A stretch of DNA of 64,000 nt from Propionicimonas paludicola (GTDB lineage Bacteria; Actinomycetota; Actinomycetes; Propionibacteriales; Propionibacteriaceae): NCBI RefSeq assembly GCF_002563675.1, contig NZ_PDJC01000001.1, positions 1,488,001-1,552,000 on the forward strand, given 5' to 3'. Made by a program: the position numbers and the translations under genes. This document shows, piece after piece, positions 9,189 to 17,714 of the stretch. The notes under the pieces are model-generated. The model had not been told where the DNA came from and made no database searches. It saw only the letters and a list, made by a program, of their open reading frames with translations. Numbering within the stretch: position 1 is the stretch's first letter; each line of letters starts with the position of its first letter.

Positions 9189-10337
9189 GTGGATGGTCTT
9201 GACCTCGCGATCCGGTCCTTCGCTGACAGGAGCATGGAGCGGGCGCTTGCTGTCGCCCGGGTTTTCGACGAGTTTCCGTATCTGCGTCCGCGGCGTGTGG
9301 GCGGCGACCCGGCACGGATCAAGGTGACGCCGTCGATGGAGGCCGTGGTCGAGGCGACAGGTCTGCCGATCGATTGGCTGACGGTTCGTCGCGACGAGGG
9401 CGATGCGATGGAGTTCGGGGAAATCGACCTGTCGCCGGGTCGTGGGGGTTGGGTGGGCGAGCAGGAGGACGGTGAATGGGCGTTCTCGCTGACCGGCCAC
9501 CGCATCGAGCAGCGCTGGGAAGCCGATACCGTCGCCGAGTCGGCTGCCATCGCGGCTGTCGCCGCTTTCTTCGAAGGCATGGTCGTGGCTATGGATGCCG
9601 CCTACGGGTGCGTCACGCCGGGGCTGTGGCGTCCGCGCCCGCTGCACACCGTCGTTGAAGCCGAGTTGCCGGGTGTGTTCTGGTTGAACTATTTCGGTCC
9701 GGCCTTCGTCGGCGCTCGCCCGGAGCTTGCCACCATCGTGGGTGCGCGGACATTGCGGACGGGCGGAGTCCTGGTCCAGACGTCCAGCGAGCCTTGGCAG
9801 CCCTACGAAGTCGGCATCCCTGCGTGGCAGTCACCATTGCGGGCCGTCTTCGGTGCCGCGGTCTTCGAGTGGGTGCGACCTAACCCAGCCCTGCCAACGA
9901 TTGACGAGCACGTCAGCGCGTCCCCCGGAACGCAGGAAATGCCGTGGGTCGCGTGGCAGGCCACCAAGGCCGCCAACGACCGCACCCGGAAGCACACGGC
10001 AGCAAGTAAGCGGCTGGCCGCAGCCAGCCTAGGGCGGGCACAGCCGACACTGCCGGACGACGCTGTCGAGTGGTCAACGTCCTTCGACCTGGACGACTGG
10101 CGAGAGTTCGCGAGATACCTCACCCGGAAGCTGCGCGGGGACCTCACCACCGCGATCGGCAAGGCCGTCATCTCGGTCATCACCACCGCGCCGGTAGACG
10201 AAGAGGACAGCATCATCTTGGATACCCAGCTCGGACCGATCCGTCTTGGCTGGTTCATGGACGACGAGGATGTTGTCGACCTCTACATCTGGGGCCCTCC
10301 CCTGGTGAGCGATCTGTGCGACGCGTGGCTTGCCTGA
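9189..10337 (+). CDS. Uncharacterised protein, possibly immunity-like
   Basis: A 382-residue acidic soluble protein, GTG start at 9189 (an ATG at 9234 is an alternative). It contains the segment PGVFWLNYFGPAFVG and a C-terminal part with many Asp/Glu residues and WFMDDEDVVDLYIWGPPL. The NYFGPAF-type segment recalls proteins of the Imm52 kind found with polymorphic toxins, but I cannot confirm this. No signal peptide or membrane helix is visible. It lies directly before the first NifX-like fragment. Codon use looks chromosomal, so it is likely a real gene. Function unknown. Confidence 0.6.
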   Translation: MDGLDLAIRSFADRSMERALAVARVFDEFPYLRPRRVGGDPARIKVTPSMEAVVEATGLPIDWLTVRRDEGDAMEFGEIDLSPGRGGWVGEQEDGEWAFSLTGHRIEQRWEADTVAESAAIAAVAAFFEGMVVAMDAAYGCVTPGLWRPRPLHTVVEAELPGVFWLNYFGPAFVGARPELATIVGARTLRTGGVLVQTSSEPWQPYEVGIPAWQSPLRAVFGAAVFEWVRPNPALPTIDEHVSASPGTQEMPWVAWQATKAANDRTRKHTAASKRLAAASLGRAQPTLPDDAVEWSTSFDLDDWREFARYLTRKLRGDLTTAIGKAVISVITTAPVDEEDSIILDTQLGPIRLGWFMDDEDVVDLYIWGPPLVSDLCDAWLA

Positions 10338-10350
10338 AGACCACAACCGC

Positions 10351-10731
10351 TCAACGGACCAACGCTCGCATCGGCATGGTCGAGCGTTGGCGGTCAGGCG
10401 ACGGCCAGCAGCCTTCGACGGGCTTGGCCCTCAGGGTGAGTTCGCGGGGGTCGGGGGCGGCCACGGTGATCGGGCCGGCCTCGATCCCGGCCAAGACGGA
10501 CGCCTGCGCGTCACCAGCTGAAGCGGGCAGAATCGGCAAACCCATCGTGGTGAGCATCCGGACCATGCCCGGACCCATCTCCGAGGCCACCACAGCCTCG
10601 ATCCCCTGCTCCTTGAAGAAACGCGCCACCCGAGCGTGATGAGCACCATGCGTGCCCTGGTCGTGGGCGATGCCCCAGGCAATCTCATACACCTGCCACT
10701 CGCTGATCACACCATCGGCAACCTCAGCCAC
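10351..10731 (-). pseudogene. NifX/NifB-like iron-molybdenum cofactor-binding protein, 5' truncated copy
   Basis: This frame matches most of the intact NifX-like protein at 22938-23336, from AAVAEVADGVIS to LTLRAKPVEGC. The first 20 or so residues (MKIFTPVTADG...) are missing; the sequence diverges upstream into unrelated DNA that is itself duplicated near 20.6 kb. At the other end the stop codon present in the intact gene is replaced by a Trp codon, so the frame runs on for about 20 extra residues. Loss of the N-terminal strand and of the native stop makes function doubtful. It is one of several NifX-derived pieces in the accessory region. Confidence 0.7.
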
Positions 10732-11174
10732 CGCAGCCCATTGAGCACGGGCAGCTTCCTGCTCTCTGGCGGGCCCACGAAGCCGCGCCCTTCCAGTCGG
10801 ACGCCTGTGATCAGGGCTCGTGGAGTGGCGCCTGTGCGCTCACGCAAAGTCCGTGCCATGGTTGCGGCATGCCGACGACTGACCTTCGAGTGAGCGACCT
10901 GCGGACCGCGATGACCCGGCTCCTCGACGCGATAGAAGAGCAGTTCGGTGCGATCGTGCACCTCGAGGACGACCTCTACTGGAACGTCCCGCTGAGCGCC
11001 GCCACAGCCGTGTACGACACACCTGAGCTGGACATGGGTTCAGTCGTGGACGACGCCGCATCAGTCGGTGAGTTCCTGGGTCGGCCGGACGAGCCCGTGT
11101 TCATTTGGCACGAGGCCGAACACCTCGCCGGCATCCTTCGCTCGATCGCTCGCCTAGATCTTCCACCCGCGTGA
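10633..11174. repeat. Direct repeat copy A (about 540 bp)
   Basis: This segment is closely similar over its whole length to 20524-21067 in the same orientation. It covers part of the NifX-like fragment, about 120 nt of linker and a complete small gene. Differences are mostly single substitutions, plus small indels in copy B. Confidence 0.85.
10869..11174 (+). CDS. Small acidic hypothetical protein (intact copy)
   Basis: A 101-residue acidic protein starting MPTTDLRVSDLRTAMTR. It has a helical N-terminus, a central DDLYWNVP segment and a C-terminus FIWHEAEHLAGILRSIARL. A second copy at 20761-21067 has a frameshift, and selection on this one is suggested by its clean frame. It is divergent from the adjacent NifX-like fragment. 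I do not recognise the family; size and charge would suit an immunity or antitoxin-like protein, but nothing proves that. Confidence 0.55.
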   Translation: MPTTDLRVSDLRTAMTRLLDAIEEQFGAIVHLEDDLYWNVPLSAATAVYDTPELDMGSVVDDAASVGEFLGRPDEPVFIWHEAEHLAGILRSIARLDLPPA

Positions 11175-11511
11175 CCCTCCACGACGCGGCCCGCTCAGCG
11201 GCGTCGCACCTTGCGGCAGCTCCCTGAGCGCGGGAGTTCACGCTAGCGAGTCCACATATGGCGCACGACCGGGGATCCGTCGAGTCGCCGAGACTGCTCG
11301 AGTGGGCGTCTTCTCCGACCGCTCACGCCGATGGTTCGCCACCCAGGGTCGCAGGTACGACCGTCACTGTCGGCCCTCATTGTCGGCGGTCAGGTGACCG
11401 GCACGGCATGATGTCGGCATGGTCGATGACGACCCGGACCCTGACTGGGCGATCCTCCCGGCCTAGCCGACCGCGGCAGTGGCGGATGTCCGGCATCCGC
11501 TGCTCAGGCGG
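11175..11511. other. Gene-free stretch of 337 nt
   Basis: No credible gene. A 15-codon frame starting MVDDDPDPDW at about 11419 looks like the beginning of a gene that is cut short, possibly a remnant. No RNA gene or clear promoter was identified. Confidence 0.4.
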
Positions 11512-11784
11512 CTAGGACCCAGCAAGGGCATCGATAAGGTATTCAACCAACCTGCCCTCCGCGGTGAGGGCGTAGCTCGAATCGAAGCCGACCGCGGCGA
11601 GGCGCAACGTTAGGGCAGACCGGAGGTCTTCGGCTGCATCGCTACCGATGCTCAATGAGTTGTGGAGCTGAGTTGAGACGGACTCATCGACCAAAGATCG
11701 GAGTGCCGGATCAAGATACGGAGCACTCATCAGGTAGCCCAACTGGCCAGGCGTCAGGCGTACCGATCGACTAGAGGCGGGCAT
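11512..11784 (-). CDS. Small hypothetical protein
   Basis: A 90-residue protein, ATG at 11782-11784 with an AGGAT site about 9 nt upstream. It is mostly helical (LTPGQLGYLMSAPYLDP) and ends EGRLVEYLIDALAGS, an ending style common in small actinobacterial proteins of unknown function. No motif was recognised. It is downstream of the VapBC-like pair on the same strand, but separated by about 260 nt. Confidence 0.5.
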   Translation of the reverse strand: MPASSRSVRLTPGQLGYLMSAPYLDPALRSLVDESVSTQLHNSLSIGSDAAEDLRSALTLRLAAVGFDSSYALTAEGRLVEYLIDALAGS

Positions 11785-11854
11785 GTAGCGAATCCTGCCA
11801 TCGCGAGCGGTCCGATCACTTGCGGTGCGGCAGATGCGGATATGCGTTGCTGGC

Positions 11855-12001
11855 TCAGCTGAGGACCAGGACTGCCAGGACAAGCGCGGCCGTTCCAACG
11901 GCGAATGGCGTCGCGTTCCTGAGTCGCCTTGGCCAGCGTGCGCTCGGCCACAGCGCGGTCCAGAACCCGACCATCCCTACGGTCCAAGCCAAGACAGACA
12001 T
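11855..12001 (-). CDS. Possible 48-residue two-helix membrane protein
   Basis: A short frame from ATG 12001 with two hydrophobic segments (MSVLAWTVGMVGFWTALW and AVGTAALVLAVLVLS) separated by a basic loop (RWPRRLR). The hydrophobic-basic-hydrophobic pattern argues for a real small membrane protein. However, the ribosome-binding site is weak and there is no family match. It lies between vapC-like and the 90-residue gene, same strand. Confidence 0.3.
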   Translation of the reverse strand: MSVLAWTVGMVGFWTALWPSARWPRRLRNATPFAVGTAALVLAVLVLS

Positions 12002-12041
12002 CGGCAGAACCTGCCGCACCAGTTGCGGCAGAGCCGGACGT

Positions 12042-12443
12042 TCAGTGGGTGGTCTCGATGACTTCGAAGGTGCAGCGTGGACCGGTGGACCTGGAGAGAC
12101 GCCGGTCACCGGTGAGCAGGGGCGCCTGGAGAGCCTCCGCGAGCGCCACGTAGGCAGCGTCGTAGATCGTGAGGTTGTCCCGCAGCTCCCAGCAGCGCGC
12201 GAGGAGCAGCGTGTGCTCGACACGCTGGAGCGGCACATCGCGGAGGTCATCGAGGGCGAACCCGACCCGCCGAGGATCCAGGCGCCCACCGCGAGCCAGG
12301 CCGCGCCACACCGAGACCACTTCAAGGTCGATCAGTGCCGGCGCGGCGAGCTGCTCGCCACGCAGCCGGTGCCGGACGACATCGCCGTCCGCGCCATCGT
12401 CCAGGAGTGCGACGGCCAGGACGCTGGCGTCAATGACGAGCAC
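12042..12443 (-). CDS. vapC: VapC-type PIN-domain toxin ribonuclease
   Basis: A 133-residue PIN-domain protein. The start is taken as GTG at 12441-12443 (MLVIDASVLA), overlapping the antitoxin end by 14 nt. The PIN acidic residues are all visible: D5 (IDAS), E41 (DLEVVSV), D95 (YDAAYVALA) and D113 (TGDRRL). By family knowledge such proteins are Mg-dependent endoribonucleases cutting tRNA or rRNA unless bound by their antitoxin. The overlap with the upstream ribbon-helix-helix gene is the standard vapBC arrangement. The target RNA is unknown. Confidence 0.88.
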   Translation of the reverse strand: MLVIDASVLAVALLDDGADGDVVRHRLRGEQLAAPALIDLEVVSVWRGLARGGRLDPRRVGFALDDLRDVPLQRVEHTLLLARCWELRDNLTIYDAAYVALAEALQAPLLTGDRRLSRSTGPRCTFEVIETTH

Positions 12444-12660
12444 GGTCAAACCGCAGCGCGCTGACCGCATCCGCCAGAGGCAGCGACCCGCCGGCTCGGC
12501 CGCCGGCTCGGGCCAGCACCTCATCCAGGGTCGGCTGGGCGGCCTCGGCGATCAGTCGCGAGCGCAGATACTCCTGAAGCGACTGGTGAGACTGACTCGC
12601 ACGCTGCCGCAGGACCGCATGAGTGTCCTCAGGTACGTCCTTGATCTGAATGTTCGGCAT
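12430..12660 (-). CDS. vapB: VapB/FitA-type ribbon-helix-helix antitoxin
   Basis: A 76-residue protein beginning MPNIQIKDVPEDTHAVLR at ATG 12660. The N-terminal strand and two helices are a ribbon-helix-helix DNA-binding domain of the FitA type. The C-terminal half (TLDEVLARAGGRAGG) would wrap the toxin. It precedes and overlaps the PIN-domain gene. Typical operons of this kind are autorepressed by the complex. Directly upstream (12745-12770) lies a remnant of the NifX-like 3' end. Confidence 0.85.
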   Translation of the reverse strand: MPNIQIKDVPEDTHAVLRQRASQSHQSLQEYLRSRLIAEAAQPTLDEVLARAGGRAGGSLPLADAVSALRFDRARH

Positions 12661-12744
12661 GGAGCCATTATGGCTCCCGCGGCGCCACAGTGGAAGCCAA
12701 CGTTCATCGCCGTAGACGGGCAACTTCCGGACGTACGCCGGCTG

Positions 12745-12770
12745 GCAGCCTCCGACGGGCTTGGCCTTCA
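12745..12770 (-). repeat. Short remnant of the NifX-like 3' end
   Basis: This 26-nt stretch matches the last codons of the intact NifX-like gene (22941-22966) and its truncated copy (10408-10433) with one or two mismatches. In the minus-strand frame it still reads LKAKPVGGC, against LKAKPVEGC in the intact protein. Sequence on both sides is unrelated to NifX. Confidence 0.6.
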
Positions 12771-12810
12771 GCGAGAGGTCGATCGGCGGTGCCTGCATGG
12801 TTCCGAACAG

Positions 12811-13440
12811 TCAGGCGAGCCAGCTGGCTCCGGACAGTTCGTCCCCGCCGGTTGACTCGCCAAGCACGGCCTCGACCTCGCCGGCGGCGCTCCACCCGAA
12901 GCAGGCCCCCTCGGTGACTTGGCGGCTCCCGTGGGCCGACCCACGGTATCGGCCCGACACGATGCGTGAGAGGCGGTGATCGACCGAGTCAAGCTCACCT
13001 TGTGCCCCGTCATCGCAGCCATCGCAGCCGCAGTTAGGGAACAGCCCCACGAGAACAGCCGGATCACCCCACCCGAGAGTGATGCCGGTCGCCGGCACAT
13101 CACCAACCTGGCTACGGGCAACAACGAACGGACGAGCACCCGCCGCGGACGGAGTCACGCGCACCGCTGCTGACATGCGGGTGTATGGAGGTTCCTCCCA
13201 ACGGATGTCGTCAACGGCAACCTGCTCCACCGAGGCAAGCCCCGCAGCCACCACCGCGGCGACCCACGCGTCCACCCGCGCACCCAGGATCCGCCAGCGC
13301 TCCGGGTTCGTCGCGCGGGAGTACTCCTCGTCCGCGGGCGACCGCCCCTGATGAGGATCGGGCCACACCACAAACTCCGGGGGCCGCACAGCAAACCGCT
13401 GGTCCACCGCATCCACGAGATCCGCAATGGTGATCACCAC
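12811..13440 (-). CDS. DUF6226-type hypothetical protein
   Basis: A 209-residue soluble protein with segments I associate with the actinobacterial DUF6226 family: WPDPHQGRSPADEEYSR, TNPERWRILGARVDAW, and a central NCGCDGCDDG followed by ELDSVDHRLSRIVSG. The CGCDGCDDG segment could bind a metal. No membrane helix or signal peptide. No function is known to me for the family. The start is GTG at 13438-13440, with a second GTG one codon on. It is monocistronic between the TA pair and a 77-residue gene on the same strand. Family naming is from memory. Confidence 0.6.
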   Translation of the reverse strand: MVITIADLVDAVDQRFAVRPPEFVVWPDPHQGRSPADEEYSRATNPERWRILGARVDAWVAAVVAAGLASVEQVAVDDIRWEEPPYTRMSAAVRVTPSAAGARPFVVARSQVGDVPATGITLGWGDPAVLVGLFPNCGCDGCDDGAQGELDSVDHRLSRIVSGRYRGSAHGSRQVTEGACFGWSAAGEVEAVLGESTGGDELSGASWLA

Positions 13441-13638
13441 CCAATCATGCCCTGCCCCACTGGACTGCGGCCTTCCCGAACACCGCGATGCGGCATGAAC
13501 GAGTGCTCAGGAGCGCGCCTGGATCATCACCCAGCCATTGACGTCGAACACCCGGCGAACTCGAGGCAGCACCTCTTCGCGTGGACGTTCATGACTGTCG
13601 GGAATGGCTGATTGCAGACTCCTCGGCGGAGGCGGGCG

Positions 13639-13872
13639 TCAGTCGAGGTATCCGGTCTCTGGATTGATCGAACTGAGGAAGTCACGGACAGCAGCCCGAT
13701 GATCCGAAAGCGACGGCTGGAGACCATCAGAACAGGCCTGAGTGAAGCCATAGCCGGGATTGGGCCCGCTCACCCACGAGTAGCGCCAGCAGCCCGGGTG
13801 GTCGGGGTCCTTTCGGATGACGAACGTCTCTGAGCCATACAGAAGGCGAAGAGCGCCAGTCTCATCAGTCAC
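13639..13872 (-). CDS. Small hypothetical protein
   Basis: A 77-residue protein with GTG start at 13870-13872 and a GAGGAGA site about 9 nt upstream. It is rich in aromatic residues and reads SWVSGPNPGYGFTQACSDG in the centre, a compact globular-looking sequence of the kind seen in short conserved actinobacterial proteins. It ends SSINPETGYLD. No function recognised. It lies downstream of the radical SAM operon on the same strand, 101 nt away. Confidence 0.5.
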   Translation of the reverse strand: MTDETGALRLLYGSETFVIRKDPDHPGCWRYSWVSGPNPGYGFTQACSDGLQPSLSDHRAAVRDFLSSINPETGYLD

Positions 13873-13973
13873 GAGGCCATTCTCCTCAGGTGCGTATCAG
13901 CGCGCGGGCGATGCCGTCGCATGATCGCTCTGGGTCCCCGATGGTGAAGAGGCAGGTCCAGCATCCGTCGCCA

Positions 13974-15296
13974 TCACAGGATGTTCGGGCTGATCCCGCG
14001 CCGGATCTGCGAGCGGTAGACGAGGTTCACCATGAGGAAGAACAGCGTCTGCCCCGGGCGAGCGAGCATGCGCCGGTGGAGGACCGTGCGCCGCAGGATC
14101 GCGGAGACCGTGTACACCTGCCGGTAGATGGCCCAGAACAGCTCCTGCACCTCAGTGGCCTTGAGGTTGGGGGTGTCGATGACCGCGCGGGCAGGGGTAT
14201 ACGAGAGCACGTCCGGGTCGGTGATCCGGCCGGTGTCCTTGAGCTCGTTGTACAGATCCGTGCCAGGGATCGGCGTGAGGCAGTAGAACTTCGGGGCCAC
14301 GATGTCGCTCGCCGTCACGAAGTCGATCGTCTCCATCAGCGACTGGCGGGTGTCGGTGTCGATGCCCACGATCATCTCGCTGGCAATCTCGATGCCGGCA
14401 TCCGTCACCACCCGCAGCACTCGCGCGTAGTCGCCTGGGTCGCACCACTTCTTGTCCATCGCCAGCAGCGACTCCTTGCTGATCGACTCGAGCCCAAAGC
14501 TGAGGACCCGGCAGCCGCTCTCGGCCACGAGCTTCAGAAGCTCCGGCTTGTCCGCGATCCGGATCGAGCACTGGCTCATCCACGTCATCTTGAGCGGCTT
14601 GATGCGTTCGCAGAGCTCGGCCAGGTACGTGGGATGGGACACGATGTTGTCGTCGATGAGCAGGAACTTCGAGAAGCCGAGGTCCTTGATGGCCTGGATG
14701 TCGCGGATGACGTCGTCCACGGGGCGCCGCGCGTAGTGCCCACGGTAGAGGCAGTAGATCGAGCAGAACTTGCAGGTGTGGGGGCATCCCCGACCCGCCT
14801 GAACGGGCAGGAAGTCGCCGATCTTCTTGCCCACGACGAGGTCGTACCTCGGCAGCGGCGTGATCAGCGTGCCCTTCACCTTGTCCGAGTAGCGCGGCTT
14901 CAGGGTGCCGCTCTCGAGGTCGTGGCACAGCTCCACGACGGTCTCTTCGGCATCGCCGATGACGACCGCGTCGCAGTAGTCGGCCGCCAGCTCCGGCACC
15001 AGGCTGACCATCGGGCCGCCCATGATGACGGTCTTGCCGCGGCGCTTGAACTCCGTCGCGATGTCCTTGGCACGGTTGGCCGCGTGGCCCATGCCACCGA
15101 GGCCGATGATGTCGGCGTCGGTATCCCACGGGATGTCCTCGATGGTCTCGATGCAGATGTCAGCCGTCCACCCGTCGGGCAGCAAGGCCGCGAGCAGGGG
15201 CATCCCGAGCCCGACGAAGTACAGCTTCGACTTCTTCACCGGCACCCCACGCTCGTCGTAGATCGTCGGTTGAATGAGCAGCATCTTGCGGTTCAC
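13974..15296 (-). CDS. B12-binding-domain radical SAM enzyme (first of two)
   Basis: A 440-residue protein. Residues 1-150 form a Rossmann-like cobalamin-binding region (ADIIGLGGMGHAANRA, VIMGGPMVSLVPELAA) without the DxHxxG His loop, as in many class B radical SAM enzymes. The [4Fe-4S] motif is C171-x3-C175-x2-C178 (GCPHTCKFC). Further radical SAM core signatures follow: FLLIDDNI, SFGLESIS and LTPIPGTDLYNEL. The C-terminus is basic and helical (RRTVLHRRMLARPG) and may touch membranes. By family it could methylate an unactivated carbon or catalyse another radical rearrangement. It is the last gene of a four-gene operon, 10 nt after the second radical SAM gene. The substrate is unknown. Confidence 0.88.
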   Translation of the reverse strand: MNRKMLLIQPTIYDERGVPVKKSKLYFVGLGMPLLAALLPDGWTADICIETIEDIPWDTDADIIGLGGMGHAANRAKDIATEFKRRGKTVIMGGPMVSLVPELAADYCDAVVIGDAEETVVELCHDLESGTLKPRYSDKVKGTLITPLPRYDLVVGKKIGDFLPVQAGRGCPHTCKFCSIYCLYRGHYARRPVDDVIRDIQAIKDLGFSKFLLIDDNIVSHPTYLAELCERIKPLKMTWMSQCSIRIADKPELLKLVAESGCRVLSFGLESISKESLLAMDKKWCDPGDYARVLRVVTDAGIEIASEMIVGIDTDTRQSLMETIDFVTASDIVAPKFYCLTPIPGTDLYNELKDTGRITDPDVLSYTPARAVIDTPNLKATEVQELFWAIYRQVYTVSAILRRTVLHRRMLARPGQTLFFLMVNLVYRSQIRRGISPNIL

Positions 15297-15306
15297 AGTC
15301 GGTCTC

Positions 15307-16659
15307 TCAGTTCGGTCGAACGATGAGCTTGAGGTACTGCCAGGTGATGCTCATGGCACCGTTGAAGACCCGCCGGTACACGCGATCTCCGTACCTGGCC
15401 TTGATGTAGCGGCGTTGCGGGGCGCTCGCCGAAGTGCGGTAGTACGCGCGCAGCAGCTGCCAGTAGTACGCCCGGGGCTTCAGGGCTGTGGGCGCGAACG
15501 CGAGGTGGGCCATGTCCCAGCGCTCCGACCGTTCGCGCGGCAACGTGATCCGACCGGCCTCGTCGTCGTACAACGGAGTGCCCGGCATCGGGGTGATCGG
15601 CTGGATGTTGACCATTGGGTGCTCGAACTGGTTCAGGAACTCGACGAGTGAGTCGAAGTCCGCCCGCCCCCAGTCCTCGCCGGTGATCATGCCGGCGTAG
15701 CACTGCACGCCGGCCGCCTCCAGCACCCGTACAGCCGCGACGTTCTGCTCCACGGACGTGCGCTTGTCGTAGTCGTCGAGCTCGGAGCTACGGAACGACT
15801 CGATGCCGACGAAGAACGCGTCAAAGCCGTGGGCCGCGAGCAGAGTGACGTCCTCCGGGTGCTTGACGATGTAGTCGGCGCGGCCGAACGCGATGAAGCG
15901 CTTGTGGATGCCGCGCGCGTCGAGCGCATCGCAGAACGCCTTGACCCGGTACGGACGCGATAGGAAGTCGTCGTCCACGATGAAGACGTTCGGCTCGGCG
16001 ATCTGCTCGAGCTCGTCCATGACCTCGTCTAGGTCCCGCTCCGCATAGGGCGCGATCTGGGTACAGAAGCAGAAGCGGCAGGTGAACGGGCAGCCGAACG
16101 ACGTCTTCAGCGTCGCGCAACGGTCGTGGTAGATGTAGTTGTACCGGTCCCGGTACCTCGCCGTGATCTGCCGGTCGGGGAACAGCCGCTTGTCGTGGAC
16201 GAGCACGGGGCGTGGCCGTCCGGATCCCCAGACCCCAGGCAAAGCAGCGGCCTCGGCCGCCGAGAGGCCGGACGCGATCTCTCCGATGGTTCGAGCGCCG
16301 TTGACCCACACGATGTGGTCGACGGCGGGGTCTGCGAAGTCGCCGGGTAAGACCTCGGCGTGGACGCCCCCCACCACGACGCGAGTGCGGGGAGAGACCC
16401 TCTTGACGTCGCGGGCGAGCTGTTTGATGACCTGCACGTGATTGATGTAGCCGGTGAGACCCACCAGGTCGTACGACGCCTGCGTCACGAACCACGTCAG
16501 CGGCTTGCGCTCGAGGATGAGGTCGACGAGGTCGACGGTGTGGCCGAGATGCTGCAGGTGCGCGGCCAGCGTCTCCAGCTCGAGCGGCTCGCAGATCATG
16601 AACGACTGCAGGTTGATCGACCGCGGGTCGGGCCGCGGACGTACGAGCAGGACCTTCAT
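15307..16659 (-). CDS. B12-binding-domain radical SAM enzyme (second of two)
   Basis: A 450-residue enzyme with an N-terminal cobalamin-binding fold (MKVLLVRPRPDPRS, YDLVGLTGYINHV, RVVVGGVHAEVLPGD) and a radical SAM domain with C190-x3-C194-x2-C197 (GCPFTCRFC), plus an extra Cys at 199. Core motifs VFIVDDDFLSRP, FFVGIESFRSSELDDYDK and ITPMPGTPLYDDE follow. It shares architecture but little sequence with the neighbouring 440-residue enzyme, so the pair probably acts in successive steps rather than being a recent duplication. Its start overlaps the end of the upstream FemAB-like gene by 4 nt. Confidence 0.88.
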   Translation of the reverse strand: MKVLLVRPRPDPRSINLQSFMICEPLELETLAAHLQHLGHTVDLVDLILERKPLTWFVTQASYDLVGLTGYINHVQVIKQLARDVKRVSPRTRVVVGGVHAEVLPGDFADPAVDHIVWVNGARTIGEIASGLSAAEAAALPGVWGSGRPRPVLVHDKRLFPDRQITARYRDRYNYIYHDRCATLKTSFGCPFTCRFCFCTQIAPYAERDLDEVMDELEQIAEPNVFIVDDDFLSRPYRVKAFCDALDARGIHKRFIAFGRADYIVKHPEDVTLLAAHGFDAFFVGIESFRSSELDDYDKRTSVEQNVAAVRVLEAAGVQCYAGMITGEDWGRADFDSLVEFLNQFEHPMVNIQPITPMPGTPLYDDEAGRITLPRERSERWDMAHLAFAPTALKPRAYYWQLLRAYYRTSASAPQRRYIKARYGDRVYRRVFNGAMSITWQYLKLIVRPN

Positions 16660-17714
16660 GCGGCGTCCTCGGTGTCGGGTTCTTCGAGCAGCGGGGCCTC
16701 GCTCGGCCGTTCCTCAGCGAGCGGTGTGGCGCGGAACACCTGGAAGTCCGTGGTGATCGGCGTGTACTGCAGCGCCGGGGCGAGCTTCTTCCCGATCGAG
16801 TTCAGCAGGGGGTTCGAGTGGTGTAGCGCGGCGTACAGCATCGTGTACTGGGCTCCCAGCTTGAGCTTGGTGTCGTCGGCGGTCTGGCCGAAGTCGATCG
16901 ACGAGTAGCCCTCGTCGATCCCGTACCGGACGATCTCCAGCAGGAGCCGCAGGTATGTGTCGTACGTGCGGTTGGTCGCGTAGTTGAAGCCCACGAACTC
17001 GAAGATCAGCTCGTCGCCGTTGGGCAGGAACTGAACGAAGCCCTGCGGGCCGTCGTCGTCGGAGAGCACCAAGATCCGGAAGAACGGACCCCGGAAGAAG
17101 GAGATCGGCAGCTTCTCGATCTTGAGCGACGAGTGGTCGTACACCTGCTCGTACAGCTCGTACAGCTGCTCGTCGAACTCGCTGTTGTCGTCCAGCCAGC
17201 GCAGCGTTGGTCCACTCGATCGACGCAGCGCCTTCGTGTAGCGGTTGCGGTAGTGACTCCTCAGGCCGGCCAGGTACGCGTCAAACGTCGGCCAGGCCAC
17301 GTCGAGAATGCACTTCGGGCAGGTGAGGCCCGTCGCGAAGCCGGGGTAATCGCCCGGCGGAAGGTTGAGCAGCATCGCATAGCCGCGGATGCCTCGGATG
17401 TACGCGAGCGCCTCGTCGCGGCAGGCGCCCCACGCGATGCCCGGGCGCGTCACCGAGAGCGGGACGTAGACGAACGTCATCGTCACCTCGTACCGCCGTG
17501 GAGTGAACATCGCCAGGTTGTAGTGGTCACGCACGTACGTCATGAACACCGTGTCCAGGTGACCGGCCGCGTCCCACACGAGGTGGTAGCGCTGTCGGCA
17601 GTCCTCGCAGGTCTCCATGAACGCCAGGAAGTCGCGTCGCAGGTAGAGGTTGTCGCCCACCACGTCGTCCCACTCCGCAGGAAGGTCGGCCGCGTGCTCG
17701 AGGACGGTGATCAT
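16656..17714 (-). CDS. GNAT/FemAB-like transferase with two CxxC motifs
   Basis: A 352-residue protein starting at ATG 17712-17714 (MITVLEHAADLPAEWDD), which overlaps the upstream gene by 4 nt. The C-terminal half has the FemAB/BioF2-like acyltransferase pattern: a basic helix RNRYTKALRRS, VQFLPNGDELIFEFVGFNY and SIDFGQTADDTKLKLGAQ. Two Cys pairs, C36-x2-C39 (ETCEDC) and C132-x2-C135 (LTCPKC), could together bind zinc, which is not usual for this fold. By family it would transfer an acyl or aminoacyl group to an amine or hydroxyl. Position two in the operon, between another GNAT-like protein and two radical SAM enzymes. Confidence 0.7.
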   Translation of the reverse strand: MITVLEHAADLPAEWDDVVGDNLYLRRDFLAFMETCEDCRQRYHLVWDAAGHLDTVFMTYVRDHYNLAMFTPRRYEVTMTFVYVPLSVTRPGIAWGACRDEALAYIRGIRGYAMLLNLPPGDYPGFATGLTCPKCILDVAWPTFDAYLAGLRSHYRNRYTKALRRSSGPTLRWLDDNSEFDEQLYELYEQVYDHSSLKIEKLPISFFRGPFFRILVLSDDDGPQGFVQFLPNGDELIFEFVGFNYATNRTYDTYLRLLLEIVRYGIDEGYSSIDFGQTADDTKLKLGAQYTMLYAALHHSNPLLNSIGKKLAPALQYTPITTDFQVFRATPLAEERPSEAPLLEEPDTEDAA

